Shown here: positions 23,528 to 34,392 of the stretch, in pieces
Position numbering within the stretch: the stretch's first letter is position 1
How the letters are laid out: each line of letters starts with the position of its first letter
DNA from: Nitrospira sp.
Lineage (GTDB): Bacteria; Nitrospirota; Nitrospiria; Nitrospirales; Nitrospiraceae
DNA length: 64,000 nucleotides
Assembly: GCA_023248215.1 (NCBI GenBank)
Contig: JAHFEW010000013.1
Span: forward strand, 1 to 64,000
Reading direction: 5' to 3'
Position numbers and translations under genes: made by a program
Notes under the pieces: generated by a model
What the model saw: only the letters and a program-made list of their open reading frames with translations
Databases searched by the model: none
Told to the model about the DNA's origin: nothing

Positions 23528-24664
23528 TCAAAGCGTCCCGCGCGAGTGACACACATACTCATTGCCCGGCAACTGGCGAATACAGTTCTTCAATTCCAAT
23601 GAGAGCAAGACCGCCGTCACGCGAGAGGGCGCGAGCCCAGTGCGTCGAATCACCTCATCCACCGACTGCGGCACCACGCCAAGGGCATCATACACCAGCG
23701 TCTCCTCTGATCCCAACTGAACGTGCGCCTGCTCATCGGCATCCACTCGCGCGTCAAGCCGGCCGCGAAATGCCGCATCGAGCTGCGGCCGCAATTCGTC
23801 GAGCACATCATGGGCGGACTCTACCAGTCTGGCGCCGTCCCTGATCAGACTGTTCGGCCCGCGACTGCTGTCGGCCTTCACGAAGCCTGGCACCGCGAAT
23901 ACCTCCCGCCCCTGCTCACCCGCCAATCGCGCCGTGATGAGTGATCCGCTCTCGATGGTGGCCTCCGTCACAACGACGCCCAACGCCAGTCCGCTGATGA
24001 TGCGATTACGTCGAGGAAAATGATAACTGTGCGGCGCCGCCCCCAGCGGGAGTTCGGACAGCACAGCCCCCTGCCGCTCGATAGCCTGTCGCAGTTGCCG
24101 ATGGTCCGCCGGATAGGTGCGATCCAGCCCGCACCCCATCACCGCGAGCGTCCGCCCCTGCCCTGCAAGGGCACCACGATGCGCAGCCGCATCGACCCCG
24201 CGTGCTAACCCGCTGACAATTGTGAACCCCATTACCGCCAGCTCGCGGGCCAATTCCTCGGCCAGGATCCGTCCCGCGGCGCTGACCTTCCTCGTCCCGA
24301 CGATAGCCACGGCATGACGATCGGTCTCCAACAATGAACCCTGGAGATACAACAGAGGAGGAGGATCCGGAATCGTTCGGAGCAGCGCCGGATACTGCGT
24401 ATCCAGATATGTCAGCACCGCCACCTGCCGGCGTTCCAATTGCGTCAATTCTTGGTCGAGTTGCCGGACGGCCTCCGCATCAGGACCACGTCGAATGGCC
24501 TCGATCAAAGGAGGGCGGCATCCGATCTCTTCCAATGCCGTCGGCGTCGCCGCGAGGACGGATTCCGGGGTACCGAACGACTGCACGAGCTTGAGCAGAA
24601 TGGCATCCCCCACGCCGGGGATGGCGCGCAGCATAAACCAGGGGCGGAGAGATCGGCTGCTCAC
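23528..24664 (-). CDS. dprA: DNA processing protein DprA
   Basis: A 378-residue protein that loads RecA on incoming single-stranded DNA during transformation. N-terminal helix-hairpin-helix-like segment (about 10-60), Rossmann-like DprA core (AVAIVGTRKVSAAGRILAEE, FTIVSGLARGVDAAAHRGAL, PRRNRIISGLALGVVVTEA), C-terminal winged helix (QSVDEVIRRTGLAPSRVTAV). GTG start. It lies upstream of topA in the same direction. Confidence 0.95.
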   Translation of the reverse strand: MSSRSLRPWFMLRAIPGVGDAILLKLVQSFGTPESVLAATPTALEEIGCRPPLIEAIRRGPDAEAVRQLDQELTQLERRQVAVLTYLDTQYPALLRTIPDPPPLLYLQGSLLETDRHAVAIVGTRKVSAAGRILAEELARELAVMGFTIVSGLARGVDAAAHRGALAGQGRTLAVMGCGLDRTYPADHRQLRQAIERQGAVLSELPLGAAPHSYHFPRRNRIISGLALGVVVTEATIESGSLITARLAGEQGREVFAVPGFVKADSSRGPNSLIRDGARLVESAHDVLDELRPQLDAAFRGRLDARVDADEQAHVQLGSEETLVYDALGVVPQSVDEVIRRTGLAPSRVTAVLLSLELKNCIRQLPGNEYVCHSRGTL

Positions 24665-24839
24665 TATCGTCTCAGCTCATTACACGTCGTCGGTGCGACG
24701 CCAGGAACCATGGTGCTGGGAAAAAGACCGCGCTCAGAAGCGAGCCATCCGCGTGGGACTACCCGATCCACCGACCCGACCGCCTCCATTCACCTATCTC
24801 CCGAGCGGTCGCGCCAGCCAGAACGCTACGCAAATCGAG

Positions 24840-26351
24840 CTACATCACCACCAGATCAAACTGCTCCAGGTGCAGCCGCTCATCGGAGGTGACCAAAATT
24901 TTCGCGCCATACCGCCGCTCGAGTTCCTCGACTCCAGGCTGCTCCTGTTCTTGCAGGAGTAGGGCGACAGCCGGATGCGCCCCCACCACGACGCGTTGCT
25001 GCTCGATCTCGTGGCCGAGCCGCCGCACTTCGCGAAAAATTTCATAGGCCACCGACATGGGGGACTTGGTATACCCACGCCCATCGCAATAGTGGCAGGG
25101 CTCAGAGAGCGACCGCAACAGGTCCTCCCGGACGCGCTCTCGAGAAATTTCGATCAAGCCGAGATCGGATACTCTGGAAATCCTGGTGCGGGCTTTGTCC
25201 GAGGACATGGCATCCACCAGTGCATGATAGACCTTGTCGCGATTCTTCTCCCGCTCCATGTCGATGAAATCCACGATGATGATGCCGCCGATACCCCGCA
25301 ACTTAACCTGGTAGGCGATTTCCCGTGCGGCTTCCAAATTGTTTCGCAGAATCGTTTCCTCCTGATCGCGCTTGCCGACAAACCGGCCCGTATTGACGTC
25401 GATGACCGTCATCGCCTCGGTGTGATCGATCACCAGATACCCGCCAGACTTGAGCCACACTTTACGGCTCATGGCACGGGCGATTTCCTGCTCCACGCCC
25501 AGGTAATCGAACAGGCTCTCCTCTTTGTCGTAAAAATGGATGCGGGACGTTTGTTCCGGCGAAAACCGTTGAACGAAGTTCTTGATCGCGTTGTACTCCT
25601 CGCGGGAATCGATCAAGAGCCGATCGACCCGGCGGCCAAAGAGATCCCGCACCACGCGAAAACTCAAACTCAAGTCACTGTGCAAGAGGCTGGGGGCCGG
25701 TTGCTGATCACGTTTTGTCAACACGTCCTGCCACAAGACATGAAGAAACTCGACATCGGACCGAAGCTCCTCTTCCTTCACGCCTTCACTGACCGTCCGA
25801 ACTATATACCCGAACCCCGGACGCCGCGCACGTTTCATGATTTCTTTCAGCCGAGCCCGCTCTTCGTCACGAGGAATACGGCGGGACACGCCGATATGCT
25901 CGACCGTCGGCATGAACACCAGATACCGCCCAGGCAAGGACACGTAGGTCGTCACCCGCGATCCTTTGGTGCCGATCGGCCCTTTGGAAATTTGCACCAT
26001 CACTTCCTGTCCTTCGGACAGCAACTCTTCAATGGGCTTTGAGTTTTGGCGTTTCGGCTTAGGGACCTCCGAGTCCTTGTTATCGTCATCGTCACCCTCC
26101 ACAAGAGTATCCCCGGACTCCAGATCCATGGAGAGATCAGACACGTGCACAAACGCCGCCTTTTCCAATCCGATATCGATGAATGCGGCCTGCATGCCCG
26201 GCAACACCTTCGCCACACGCCCCTTGTAAATGTTTCCAACGAAATCTTGGTCTTTGGCTCGGTCGCCGTAGAGGTCCGTGACGACTCCATTATCAAGCAC
26301 CGCCACGCGGGTTTCTTCCCGCGCTATACTAATCGCTATCTCGACACCCAT
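24840..26351 (-). CDS. rng: Ribonuclease G/E family endoribonuclease
   Basis: A 503-residue single-strand endoribonuclease close in length to E. coli RNase G, so without the RNase E C-terminal scaffold. S1 domain near residues 35-130 (FVGNIYKGRVAKVLPGMQAA), with an acidic insert rich in Asp (GDDDDNKDSEV). Catalytic-site segment VIDVNTGRFVGKRD and DFIDMEREKNRD supply the metal-binding Asp residues; CHYCDGRGY is the zinc-link. Follows rodA on the same strand, the usual position next to the mre genes. Confidence 0.93.
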   Translation of the reverse strand: MGVEIAISIAREETRVAVLDNGVVTDLYGDRAKDQDFVGNIYKGRVAKVLPGMQAAFIDIGLEKAAFVHVSDLSMDLESGDTLVEGDDDDNKDSEVPKPKRQNSKPIEELLSEGQEVMVQISKGPIGTKGSRVTTYVSLPGRYLVFMPTVEHIGVSRRIPRDEERARLKEIMKRARRPGFGYIVRTVSEGVKEEELRSDVEFLHVLWQDVLTKRDQQPAPSLLHSDLSLSFRVVRDLFGRRVDRLLIDSREEYNAIKNFVQRFSPEQTSRIHFYDKEESLFDYLGVEQEIARAMSRKVWLKSGGYLVIDHTEAMTVIDVNTGRFVGKRDQEETILRNNLEAAREIAYQVKLRGIGGIIIVDFIDMEREKNRDKVYHALVDAMSSDKARTRISRVSDLGLIEISRERVREDLLRSLSEPCHYCDGRGYTKSPMSVAYEIFREVRRLGHEIEQQRVVVGAHPAVALLLQEQEQPGVEELERRYGAKILVTSDERLHLEQFDLVVM

Positions 26352-26496
26352 ACAGACTCCTTTGCACTCAGATCGGGCGGATCGGCAGACGAACGCGGAC
26401 GCAGAGCCCGGGTTCTTTCTCGTCTCGCCGTTGGTCCGGCGCCGGTCTGATTCCTATGGTTATTTCATATCAAGTCGGCCCCTGTCCAGGCATTGC

Positions 26497-27618
26497 CTAG
26501 TAGAACAGGGTCAACCGTCGTCGCTTCACGTTCAACAACAACCCTAACGAGGCCATGGTCATGATGGTCGCACTGCCTCCGTAACTGACCAACGGAAGCG
26601 GGATCCCGACGATGGGAAACATGCCCGCGGTCATCCCGATATTGACCACCACGCAAAAACACAACATCGCCACAATGCCGGCCGCCAGCAAGGCGCCCAG
26701 CGTGTCTTTCGCACGCGCGGCAATTTCCAGCGAGACCCATATCAGCGCAATAAAGAGGGCCAACAACACCAGCACCCCGACAAAGCCCCACTCCTCGGCA
26801 TATACGGCAAACACAAAATCGGTATGTCCTTCCGGAAGAAACTTCAGTTGGCTCTGCGTGCCGCCATAGAGGCCTTTTCCAGACAACTCTCCTGAGCCGA
26901 TGGCGATCTTGGATTGCAACGCGTGATAGCCTTTTCCTCCCGGATCGTAGTCCGGATCGACAAACGCCATGACGCGCTGCCGTTGATAATCGTGCAACGA
27001 GGCCCAGACCATCTCCCACACAAACGGGAAGAGCATGACCGAGAGCAGTAGAATGATGCCCAGGGCTTTCGACCGTACCCCGACCATCAGCAGCATCGCC
27101 GCGTAGACCGCAAGAAAACTCAACCCGCTGCCCAAGTCCGGCTGCTTCAGGATCAGCAACAGCCCCGGCAGCACAATCAAGCCCGGCAAGACCACACGCT
27201 GTAGCCACCCCACGCGGGATACTCTGGAGTAATAATTTGCCAGGACCAATACCAGCACCAGCTTGGCAAACTCGGAGGGCTGAAACGCAAAGGGTCCGAT
27301 CGGAATCCATCGCTGCGCCCCTCGACTGGACTTGCCCATGACCAGCACGACCGCCAGCAAAATCAGGATCACCGCGTAGGTCGGATAGGCCAGGCGAGCA
27401 ATCTTGTGGTAATCCGACAGATACATCACCAAGAACGCGACCGTTCCCAAGAGAATCCACACGAGTTGTTTCAGATAAAAGGGAAAGGCGGTGTCTTGAG
27501 AGTGTGTCACGCTATAGATCGACAACACCCCAACGGACAGGATGACCGCGATCAATCCCATGAAGCGGAGATCGAAACTATCTAACCCTCGGCTGTCGAT
27601 CACACGATCAATCATCAC
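26497..27618 (-). CDS. rodA: Rod-shape peptidoglycan polymerase RodA
   Basis: SEDS-family inner-membrane glycosyltransferase, 373 residues, about ten helices. Conserved SEDS segments include WIPIGPFAFQPSEFAKL and LKQPDLGSGLSFLAVY, then FLPEGHTDFVFAVYAEEWGF and the C-terminal GIPLPLVSYGGSATI. It extends glycan strands during elongation together with PBP2. Its start overlaps the end of mrdA by four bases. Confidence 0.96.
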   Translation of the reverse strand: MMIDRVIDSRGLDSFDLRFMGLIAVILSVGVLSIYSVTHSQDTAFPFYLKQLVWILLGTVAFLVMYLSDYHKIARLAYPTYAVILILLAVVLVMGKSSRGAQRWIPIGPFAFQPSEFAKLVLVLVLANYYSRVSRVGWLQRVVLPGLIVLPGLLLILKQPDLGSGLSFLAVYAAMLLMVGVRSKALGIILLLSVMLFPFVWEMVWASLHDYQRQRVMAFVDPDYDPGGKGYHALQSKIAIGSGELSGKGLYGGTQSQLKFLPEGHTDFVFAVYAEEWGFVGVLVLLALFIALIWVSLEIAARAKDTLGALLAAGIVAMLCFCVVVNIGMTAGMFPIVGIPLPLVSYGGSATIMTMASLGLLLNVKRRRLTLFY

Positions 27619-29492
27619 GTCTTCGGCCGCGATCCGGCGGCCAAGGCAGGCGATTTCGTCCGGCCACCGGCAGGCGCTCCGTTGAGTACCTGGGGATAAG
27701 CTTTGACGTATGCCTCAATGACATCCTTCGCCAAGGGTGCGGCAGCAGACCCGCCGTGGCCCATATGTTCGGCCAGGACGGCCACGGCAATGCGCGGTGC
27801 CTCGACTGGGGCAAAGGCGACAAACCACGCATGGTCCCGGAATTTCTTCGGGATATCTTTCTCCGGACCGGTGCGCAGAGCCGCCGTCTGGGCCGTCCCG
27901 GTTTTTCCGGCAATCGTCACCAAAGATGACTTGGCCCGCGTCGCGGTCCCTTTCGTCACCACGTCGGCCAACGCCTCTTTGATCAAGGCGATGGTCGCCG
28001 GTTTGACCGCCACTTTGCCACGAACCGTGGGCGGAAACTCGGCACGCTCTCCGGTTGCGCGATTCATCACGGCCTGCACCAACCGCGGCCTCACTGCCAC
28101 ACCGTCGTTCGCCACCGTGCCGATCACGCTCGCCATCTGCAAGGGCGTCACCGTGACATACCCTTGACCGATCGCAGCGGAAATGGTTTCACCCGGATAC
28201 CACGGCTGATTTCTCGCTTTCTGCTTCCAGGCCGTGGAGGGGACGATCCCCACACGCTCAGACGGCAATTCGACTCCGGTCTCCTGTCCGAGACCGAACT
28301 GCTTCGCATACTCGGCAATCGTATCGATCCCCATCCGCTGGCCGACGGTATAGAAATACACGTCGCAGGAATGGATCAATGCCTGATTCATGTCGACCGA
28401 TCCATGCCCGCCCGGCTTCCAATCGTGAAACAACCGATTGCCGAATTGGTAGCCTCCGTTGCACCGGACCATCGTCGTGGGCGTCACCGTATTGGACTCG
28501 AGGGCCGCGGCGGCCATGACCACTTTGAAGGTCGAGCCCGGGGGATACTGGCCTTGCGTCGCGCGGTTGTTCAGCGGCCGTCCCTCATTTTGAACGATTT
28601 CGACCCATTGTTTGTTCGTCAATTCTTTCGACAACATATTCGGATCGAACCCCGGACGGCTTGCCATCGCCAGGACGTCGCCGGTGGTTGGGTCTAAGGC
28701 CACGATAGCACCCGATTCCTCCCCTAAGAGATCCTCGGCAGTTTTTTGCAGGCGAATATCGATGGTGAGATAGAGGTCGTCGCCCGCCACCGGCTTCTCT
28801 GCCACCACGGCACGTTTTTCGTGGCCGAGCGCATCGACCTCGACACTCTTCTGTCCCGCACGCCCGCGCACCTGCCGGTCGAATGTCTTTTCCACTCCAT
28901 ACTGTCCCACGATGCTGCCTTGATGGAGATCCGCAAAGTCCGCCCTCTCGAGCTGATCCGCCGACACTTCCCCGACGTACCCCAGCAGGTGCGCCGCCAC
29001 CACCCCGCCAGGGTAGTTCCGTTGCGACTCCACCTGGATCATCACACCGGGCAGATCCAACCGGTGGGACTCGATCAACGTCGCCTCGCGCAGCGTCAGC
29101 CGATCCTTGATCTTGCGGGGCTGCAGCTTGCCCCCTTTTCCGATCGACAGCTTCTTCTGAATGACCTCTGGGTCCAGGCTGAGCAGCGAGGCCAGCTGTG
29201 CGACCAGTCCCGGGCGATCCTTCACGTCTTCCAACGTGACATACAATGCGAAACTCGGCACATTGTTCGCCAGCAAGATGCCATTCCGGTCGAAAATGAG
29301 GCCACGAGCCGGTTCAAGCACCACCGAGCGCGTCCGATTGTTCTCAGAGAGATCGCGATAATACGGCCCCTCCCGGATTTGAAGGTGCCACAGTCGCAAG
29401 GCCAGCAGCGCTACTACCAGCAGAAGGCCCACGCGCAAGATGACCAATCGCCGCTGGAGGTCGAGGAGGTCGGAATCGTTAAATCCTATCAC
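27615..29492 (-). CDS. mrdA: Penicillin-binding protein 2 (transpeptidase)
   Basis: Class B PBP that cross-links elongation peptidoglycan, 625 residues. One N-terminal membrane anchor (about 14-36), PBP dimer domain (about 55-225), transpeptidase domain with active-site Ser320 in PGSTFK, SxN-type motif HSCDVYF, and KTG in IAGKTGTAQ. Forms the elongasome core with RodA and MreBCD, whose genes surround it. Confidence 0.97.
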   Translation of the reverse strand: MIGFNDSDLLDLQRRLVILRVGLLLVVALLALRLWHLQIREGPYYRDLSENNRTRSVVLEPARGLIFDRNGILLANNVPSFALYVTLEDVKDRPGLVAQLASLLSLDPEVIQKKLSIGKGGKLQPRKIKDRLTLREATLIESHRLDLPGVMIQVESQRNYPGGVVAAHLLGYVGEVSADQLERADFADLHQGSIVGQYGVEKTFDRQVRGRAGQKSVEVDALGHEKRAVVAEKPVAGDDLYLTIDIRLQKTAEDLLGEESGAIVALDPTTGDVLAMASRPGFDPNMLSKELTNKQWVEIVQNEGRPLNNRATQGQYPPGSTFKVVMAAAALESNTVTPTTMVRCNGGYQFGNRLFHDWKPGGHGSVDMNQALIHSCDVYFYTVGQRMGIDTIAEYAKQFGLGQETGVELPSERVGIVPSTAWKQKARNQPWYPGETISAAIGQGYVTVTPLQMASVIGTVANDGVAVRPRLVQAVMNRATGERAEFPPTVRGKVAVKPATIALIKEALADVVTKGTATRAKSSLVTIAGKTGTAQTAALRTGPEKDIPKKFRDHAWFVAFAPVEAPRIAVAVLAEHMGHGGSAAAPLAKDVIEAYVKAYPQVLNGAPAGGRTKSPALAAGSRPKT

Positions 29493-29543
29493 TGCCCTGC
29501 TCCTCAGACCTTCGCCGATTCTCGTCGCGAGATCTGCATGCGC

Positions 29544-30044
29544 TTACAGCGCCCCCTCCGTCACCATTCGATCATCCGACCAGCGTCGCCGAAACACCAG
29601 GTACAAGCCCGCCCCGATGGCGGCGTCGAACCCGGCCTGTACCAGGACGGTTGAGCGCACCCCCATCCAGATCTCATCAATGCTTGCCGGATTCATCGCA
29701 TAGAGGAACACTCCGCTGGACAGGCAGGAGATAATCACCAAGCCCACGGTCAACACGGCCGGCGTAATATGGGCCATATGGCGACCGGCCAGTCCGGCGA
29801 GAAACCCGGCCCCCCCCTTCGTCACCACGTTGATCCAGAGATCCCCGGCGGACAGCATATCTTGGAAGCAACCCAAAATTAGGCCGAGGATCAAACCATC
29901 AAGCTCTCCGCCCAGAAAACCCACGAGGCAGGCCGCTACCAGACCGAGATCAGGACGCACGCCGAGGATACTGACGTAATGCAGCAAGGTCGTTTGCAAG
30001 GGCACCACCACCAGCGCCAGCAGGGTGTACAACAGAAACTTCAT
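29544..30044 (-). CDS. mreD: Rod shape-determining protein MreD
   Basis: A 166-residue inner-membrane protein with about five helices (LLYTLLALVVVPLQTTLLHY; LGLVAACLVGFLGGELDGLI). It overlaps mreC by four bases and links MreBC to the PBP2-RodA enzymes. Sequence is weakly conserved in this family, so the call rests partly on gene order mreB-mreC-mreD-mrdA-rodA. Confidence 0.92.
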   Translation of the reverse strand: MKFLLYTLLALVVVPLQTTLLHYVSILGVRPDLGLVAACLVGFLGGELDGLILGLILGCFQDMLSAGDLWINVVTKGGAGFLAGLAGRHMAHITPAVLTVGLVIISCLSSGVFLYAMNPASIDEIWMGVRSTVLVQAGFDAAIGAGLYLVFRRRWSDDRMVTEGAL

Positions 30045-30928
30045 GGCTTCTTTCGATCTCCGTGGATCTCCTGCAATAGTTTCTGGGCGGCGTCGGCATC
30101 TTCATAGGGCGCCGTAATGACCAATACTTCGTCTAGCTTCGACAGATCGACTTCCGGCTGGATTTCCGCGGACTGAAACAAGTCTCCCTCTGACTTTTCC
30201 ACCTGCGTCAGCCCGCCGATTGCCAAGCCCCGCGGAAAGGCGCCCGTCAGCCCCGAAGTGACAACTCGGTCGCCGGGCTGGACCCGTGACAGGAGAGGAA
30301 TATACTTGAGCCGCGCGCGGCCATGGCTGGTTCCTTCGACGATGCCTTCGTCGCGGGTCCGCTGCACCAGACCCGCAATGGCATTGTTCGGATCGGTCAC
30401 CAGCAAAACCACCGACGACGTGGAGTTGGTTTTCACGATTCGTCCGACGACACCGGCGGGTGTGACTACACCCATTTCCGGACGCACTCCATCACTCTCA
30501 CCTTTGTTGAGAATCACGCCTCGATACCAGTTCGTGGCGTCCCTCCCGATCACTTGAGCTGCCACGGTGCGGGAGGACGATTGCTGTTTGAAGTTCAACA
30601 AGGTCTCATATCGCTGCGTTGCCGTCACGGAGTCACGCAGCTGATTATTCTGTCCTTTGAGCCATTCGATATCGCGACGGAGCTGGCGGTTCTCTTCACG
30701 GACGCCCTGCAAGGCGAGGTAGCCGTCCCAGGTTTCGGAAATGCCGTGATCGAGAGAGGAGAACGCGGCGAGCGGAAGACTGAGGATCTGTCCAAGCGGT
30801 CCACCGACGTACTGCAGCAACCCCTGACTTTGACTAGGAAGAAGGAAGAGGGCGGCGAGCAGGAGGGCGAACAGCACTATGGCGAGACGCCGGGTGCCGT
30901 ATGTCGAGCGCGATATAGCCATCCACAC
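30041..30928 (-). CDS. mreC: Rod shape-determining protein MreC
   Basis: A 295-residue bitopic protein: N-terminal helix (about 14-34), coiled coil (about 60-100, REENRQLRRDIEWLKGQNNQ), then the periplasmic beta-barrel MreC core (DATNWYRGVILNKGESDGVR, VVTPAGVVGRIVKTN, VTSGLTGAFPRGLAIG). It is translated just after mreB and overlaps mreD. Confidence 0.95.
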   Translation of the reverse strand: MWMAISRSTYGTRRLAIVLFALLLAALFLLPSQSQGLLQYVGGPLGQILSLPLAAFSSLDHGISETWDGYLALQGVREENRQLRRDIEWLKGQNNQLRDSVTATQRYETLLNFKQQSSSRTVAAQVIGRDATNWYRGVILNKGESDGVRPEMGVVTPAGVVGRIVKTNSTSSVVLLVTDPNNAIAGLVQRTRDEGIVEGTSHGRARLKYIPLLSRVQPGDRVVTSGLTGAFPRGLAIGGLTQVEKSEGDLFQSAEIQPEVDLSKLDEVLVITAPYEDADAAQKLLQEIHGDRKKP

Positions 30929-30940
30929 TCAGGATGGAGC

Positions 30941-32020
<1,080 letters not shown>

Positions 32021-32039
32021 TCAGCAGCGACCGATTCAT

Positions 32040-32522
32040 TCAATCCGGCACATCCAGCTGTCCACTCTCAAGCACTTGGGTCTTTGCGATCTCGTCGCCC
32101 AGTCGCCGGCCCTGCTCATTCCCGATCACCAATAACGCTTCAAGCGAAAGCACCGCGCCCCACCCGATCCATCCCACATAGGGTATTTCGAACGCCAATT
32201 GGGCAAGGCCACAGGGCAGATTGCGGATAATCGACTCTCGAAATCCAGCAGGCTCCCGTGTGCGGGGCACAATAGTTTGCAGCCCGATCAGCCGCTTCCC
32301 GACACTTCGACCGCCCCCAAAGCCGTCGGCCAGCAATATGTAGGCAAGTCCGGCAAGGACACCGACCGGAGGGACCAGTTTACTCGCCGCGGCCACGATC
32401 AGGAGGTCGATCACTTTGGCGATGAATCGGTTCAGCACCTGGGCTTTCGGATAGACGCCCAGTTCGAACGGGCTTTGCCCGGTTGCCTCCTCCGCCAATG
32501 AAGATCTCCCCGATTGGTTCAC
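32040..32522 (-). CDS. RDD family membrane protein
   Basis: A roughly 160-residue inner-membrane protein with the RDD domain: VLNRFIAKVIDLLIVAAASK, then GKRLIGLQTIVPRTREPAGF, then about three helices. RDD proteins of this size are poorly characterised (some act in sodium/proton exchange). The GTG at 32522 is a likely start, although the frame stays open to an ATG at 32648. A zinc-ribbon-free, unremarkable member; function unknown. Confidence 0.75.
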   Translation of the reverse strand: MNQSGRSSLAEEATGQSPFELGVYPKAQVLNRFIAKVIDLLIVAAASKLVPPVGVLAGLAYILLADGFGGGRSVGKRLIGLQTIVPRTREPAGFRESIIRNLPCGLAQLAFEIPYVGWIGWGAVLSLEALLVIGNEQGRRLGDEIAKTQVLESGQLDVPD

Positions 32523-32598
32523 ACTATAGCAAATCTCTCTGATCTGCACAAACAAAGTCGCAATCTTCCCGCACACACAAACGCCCTTCTTCCTCCTC

Positions 32599-32628
32599 TT
32601 GCCTTTATTGTCGGCGCTTGAGTAGAAT
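32599..32628 (+). promoter_or_regulatory. Putative promoter of the PpiD-like gene
   Basis: TTGCCT (32599-32604) and TAGAAT (32623-32628) with an 18-base spacer, 32 bases before the ATG. Confidence 0.5.
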
Positions 32629-32660
32629 CCACGAAACCTTGCCGACAAGAGGCGATCTCG

Positions 32661-33359
32661 ATGCTTAAACTGTTACGCGAAGCAGCGCACGACTACCCGT
32701 GGTTTCTCAAATCCATCATGGGCGTTCTCGCCCTCGCGTTTATCATTACCATGGGATGGTGGGGATTTGGCCAGCAGAGCGGCAACATTGTCGCCTCTGT
32801 CGGGGACCAGTCCGTCCCGCTGGATGAGTTCCGTCGCGCCTACGAAAATACGTACCGCTTCTATAAAGACAAGGGGCAGACCGACATCAAGGATGAATTC
32901 CTCAAGCAATTTGTGCTGGAGCAACTCATCGACAACCGCATGTGGCTGCACGTGGCGAAGGACATGGGACTCACCGTCTCCGACGAAGATTTACGTAAAG
33001 CGATCATGCAACGAGCGGAGTTCCAACGGAACGGCACCTTCGACCCCGAGGCCTATCGCAGGCTGCTGGCCGCGAATCGCTTGACACCCTCGTCCTTTGA
33101 AGCCATGGAAGCGAAGGATATTCTCACCAACAAAGCGCGGTTGGTCATCATGGATGCGGTCGCCCTCACGCCGTCTGAATATTCGGAGGCACAGGCCCTC
33201 GTCTCCCGCCAGGGGGAAACAGATCCCGCCAAGGCCGATGCTGCCAAGGAACGGATTTTCCAGAGCTTCCTCTTTCAGAAGCAGCAGCGGGCCCTGATGG
33301 CCTATACTGAATCGATGAAGAGCAAGGTGCCCGTCAAGATTCATAAAGAGCTCATGTAG
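32661..33359 (+). CDS. PpiD/SurA-N-like periplasmic chaperone without PPIase domain
   Basis: A 232-residue protein with one N-terminal membrane anchor (about 17-40, SIMGVLALAFIITMGWWGFG), then a SurA_N-type helical chaperone domain (VASVGDQSVPLDEFRRAYEN, LKQFVLEQLIDNRMWLHVAK, GTFDPEAYRRLL). The parvulin rotamase domain found in full-length PpiD/SurA is missing, and the protein ends after the helical return segment. Probably an inner-membrane-anchored periplasmic holdase. AAGAGG precedes the ATG. It converges with queA, overlapping by eight bases. Confidence 0.8.
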   Translation: MLKLLREAAHDYPWFLKSIMGVLALAFIITMGWWGFGQQSGNIVASVGDQSVPLDEFRRAYENTYRFYKDKGQTDIKDEFLKQFVLEQLIDNRMWLHVAKDMGLTVSDEDLRKAIMQRAEFQRNGTFDPEAYRRLLAANRLTPSSFEAMEAKDILTNKARLVIMDAVALTPSEYSEAQALVSRQGETDPAKADAAKERIFQSFLFQKQQRALMAYTESMKSKVPVKIHKELM

Positions 33360-34392
33360 CGCCGTCCCATCCCGTCCCGATCAGCATCGCATCGCCATAA
33401 CTATAGAACCGGTACCGTTGCGCCACCGCCTCTTCATAGGCGGCCCGGAGCGGGCCTATTCCCATCAGGGCCGAGACCAGCATCAACAATGTGGTTCGCG
33501 GCAGGTGAAAGTTTGTCACGAGCGCATCGATGACCTGGAACTCAAACCCGGGTGTGATGAATAGCTCGGCAGGCCCCTGAAACGGTACGATGCCGGTCCC
33601 GCCTCGCGCCGCCGTTTCCAGCGCGCGCACCACGGTCGTTCCGACCGCTACAACACGGTGTCCCCGCTCCCGCACCCGGCGAATCTGTTCCACGGTGTGA
33701 GCGGACACCTCGACTCGTTCGGGCAGCATGCGGTGATCTTCTATCCGCTCGCTCTTCACGCTTCGAAATGTGCCGGGGCCGACGTGCAAAGTGACCTGCG
33801 CCAGCTCAATCCCTCTCCCAATCAAGGCCTGCACTAATTCACGTGTAAAATGCAGGCCGGCAGTGGGGGCAGCGATGGCCCCCTCATGCTGAGCGAACAT
33901 GGTTTGGTACCACTGCAGATCGTCCTGCGTCGGCAGGCGTTTGATGTAGGGGGGGAGCGGCATTGTGCCGGCTGCCTGCATAAGATCGTACACGCTCGAC
34001 GCGCCCGTGACCTTCAGCGTGGTTCGTGTCTGGCTACGCTCCAGAATCTCTCCGTAGCCGCCGTCTGGAAACTCGATCATGGAGCCAGGCCGGAATCGTC
34101 CCTTGATGAGCACCTCCCACACAGCCTGTCCGAGATCCTGAACGAACAGCAGATCGATCAGTTTGCCCGACGAGCGAACGTGGGCAGGGACTCGTGCCGG
34201 CATGACCTTGGTATTATTGACCACCACGAGGTCGCCCTGTTGCAGCAGCGATGGAAGATCGGCGATCTGGCGATGCGTCCGTGCCCCGCTCGCACGCTCC
34301 ACCACCAGCAACCGTGCGCGATCGCGCGGGATGACCGGATGATCGGCCACCAACGTTGGGTCAAAGGGAAAATCGAACTCGCTGAGCAGCAT
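33352..34392 (-). CDS. queA: S-adenosylmethionine:tRNA ribosyltransferase-isomerase
   Basis: Queuosine pathway enzyme, 346 residues (normal), which moves the ribosyl part of SAM onto preQ1 in tRNA. Family signatures: FDFPFDPTLVADHPVIPRDR at the N-terminus, VVNNTKVMPARV, AAPTAGLHFT, LHVGPGTFRSV, NFHLPRTTLLMLVSAL. Its ATG shares one base with the stop of the SpoIID-like gene. Other queuosine genes are not in this window. Confidence 0.96.
   Translation of the reverse strand: MLLSEFDFPFDPTLVADHPVIPRDRARLLVVERASGARTHRQIADLPSLLQQGDLVVVNNTKVMPARVPAHVRSSGKLIDLLFVQDLGQAVWEVLIKGRFRPGSMIEFPDGGYGEILERSQTRTTLKVTGASSVYDLMQAAGTMPLPPYIKRLPTQDDLQWYQTMFAQHEGAIAAPTAGLHFTRELVQALIGRGIELAQVTLHVGPGTFRSVKSERIEDHRMLPERVEVSAHTVEQIRRVRERGHRVVAVGTTVVRALETAARGGTGIVPFQGPAELFITPGFEFQVIDALVTNFHLPRTTLLMLVSALMGIGPLRAAYEEAVAQRYRFYSYGDAMLIGTGWDGAT

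Noticed and set aside
24975-26042. 355-codon plus-strand frame over rng
   Set aside because: Antisense shadow; no recognisable protein.
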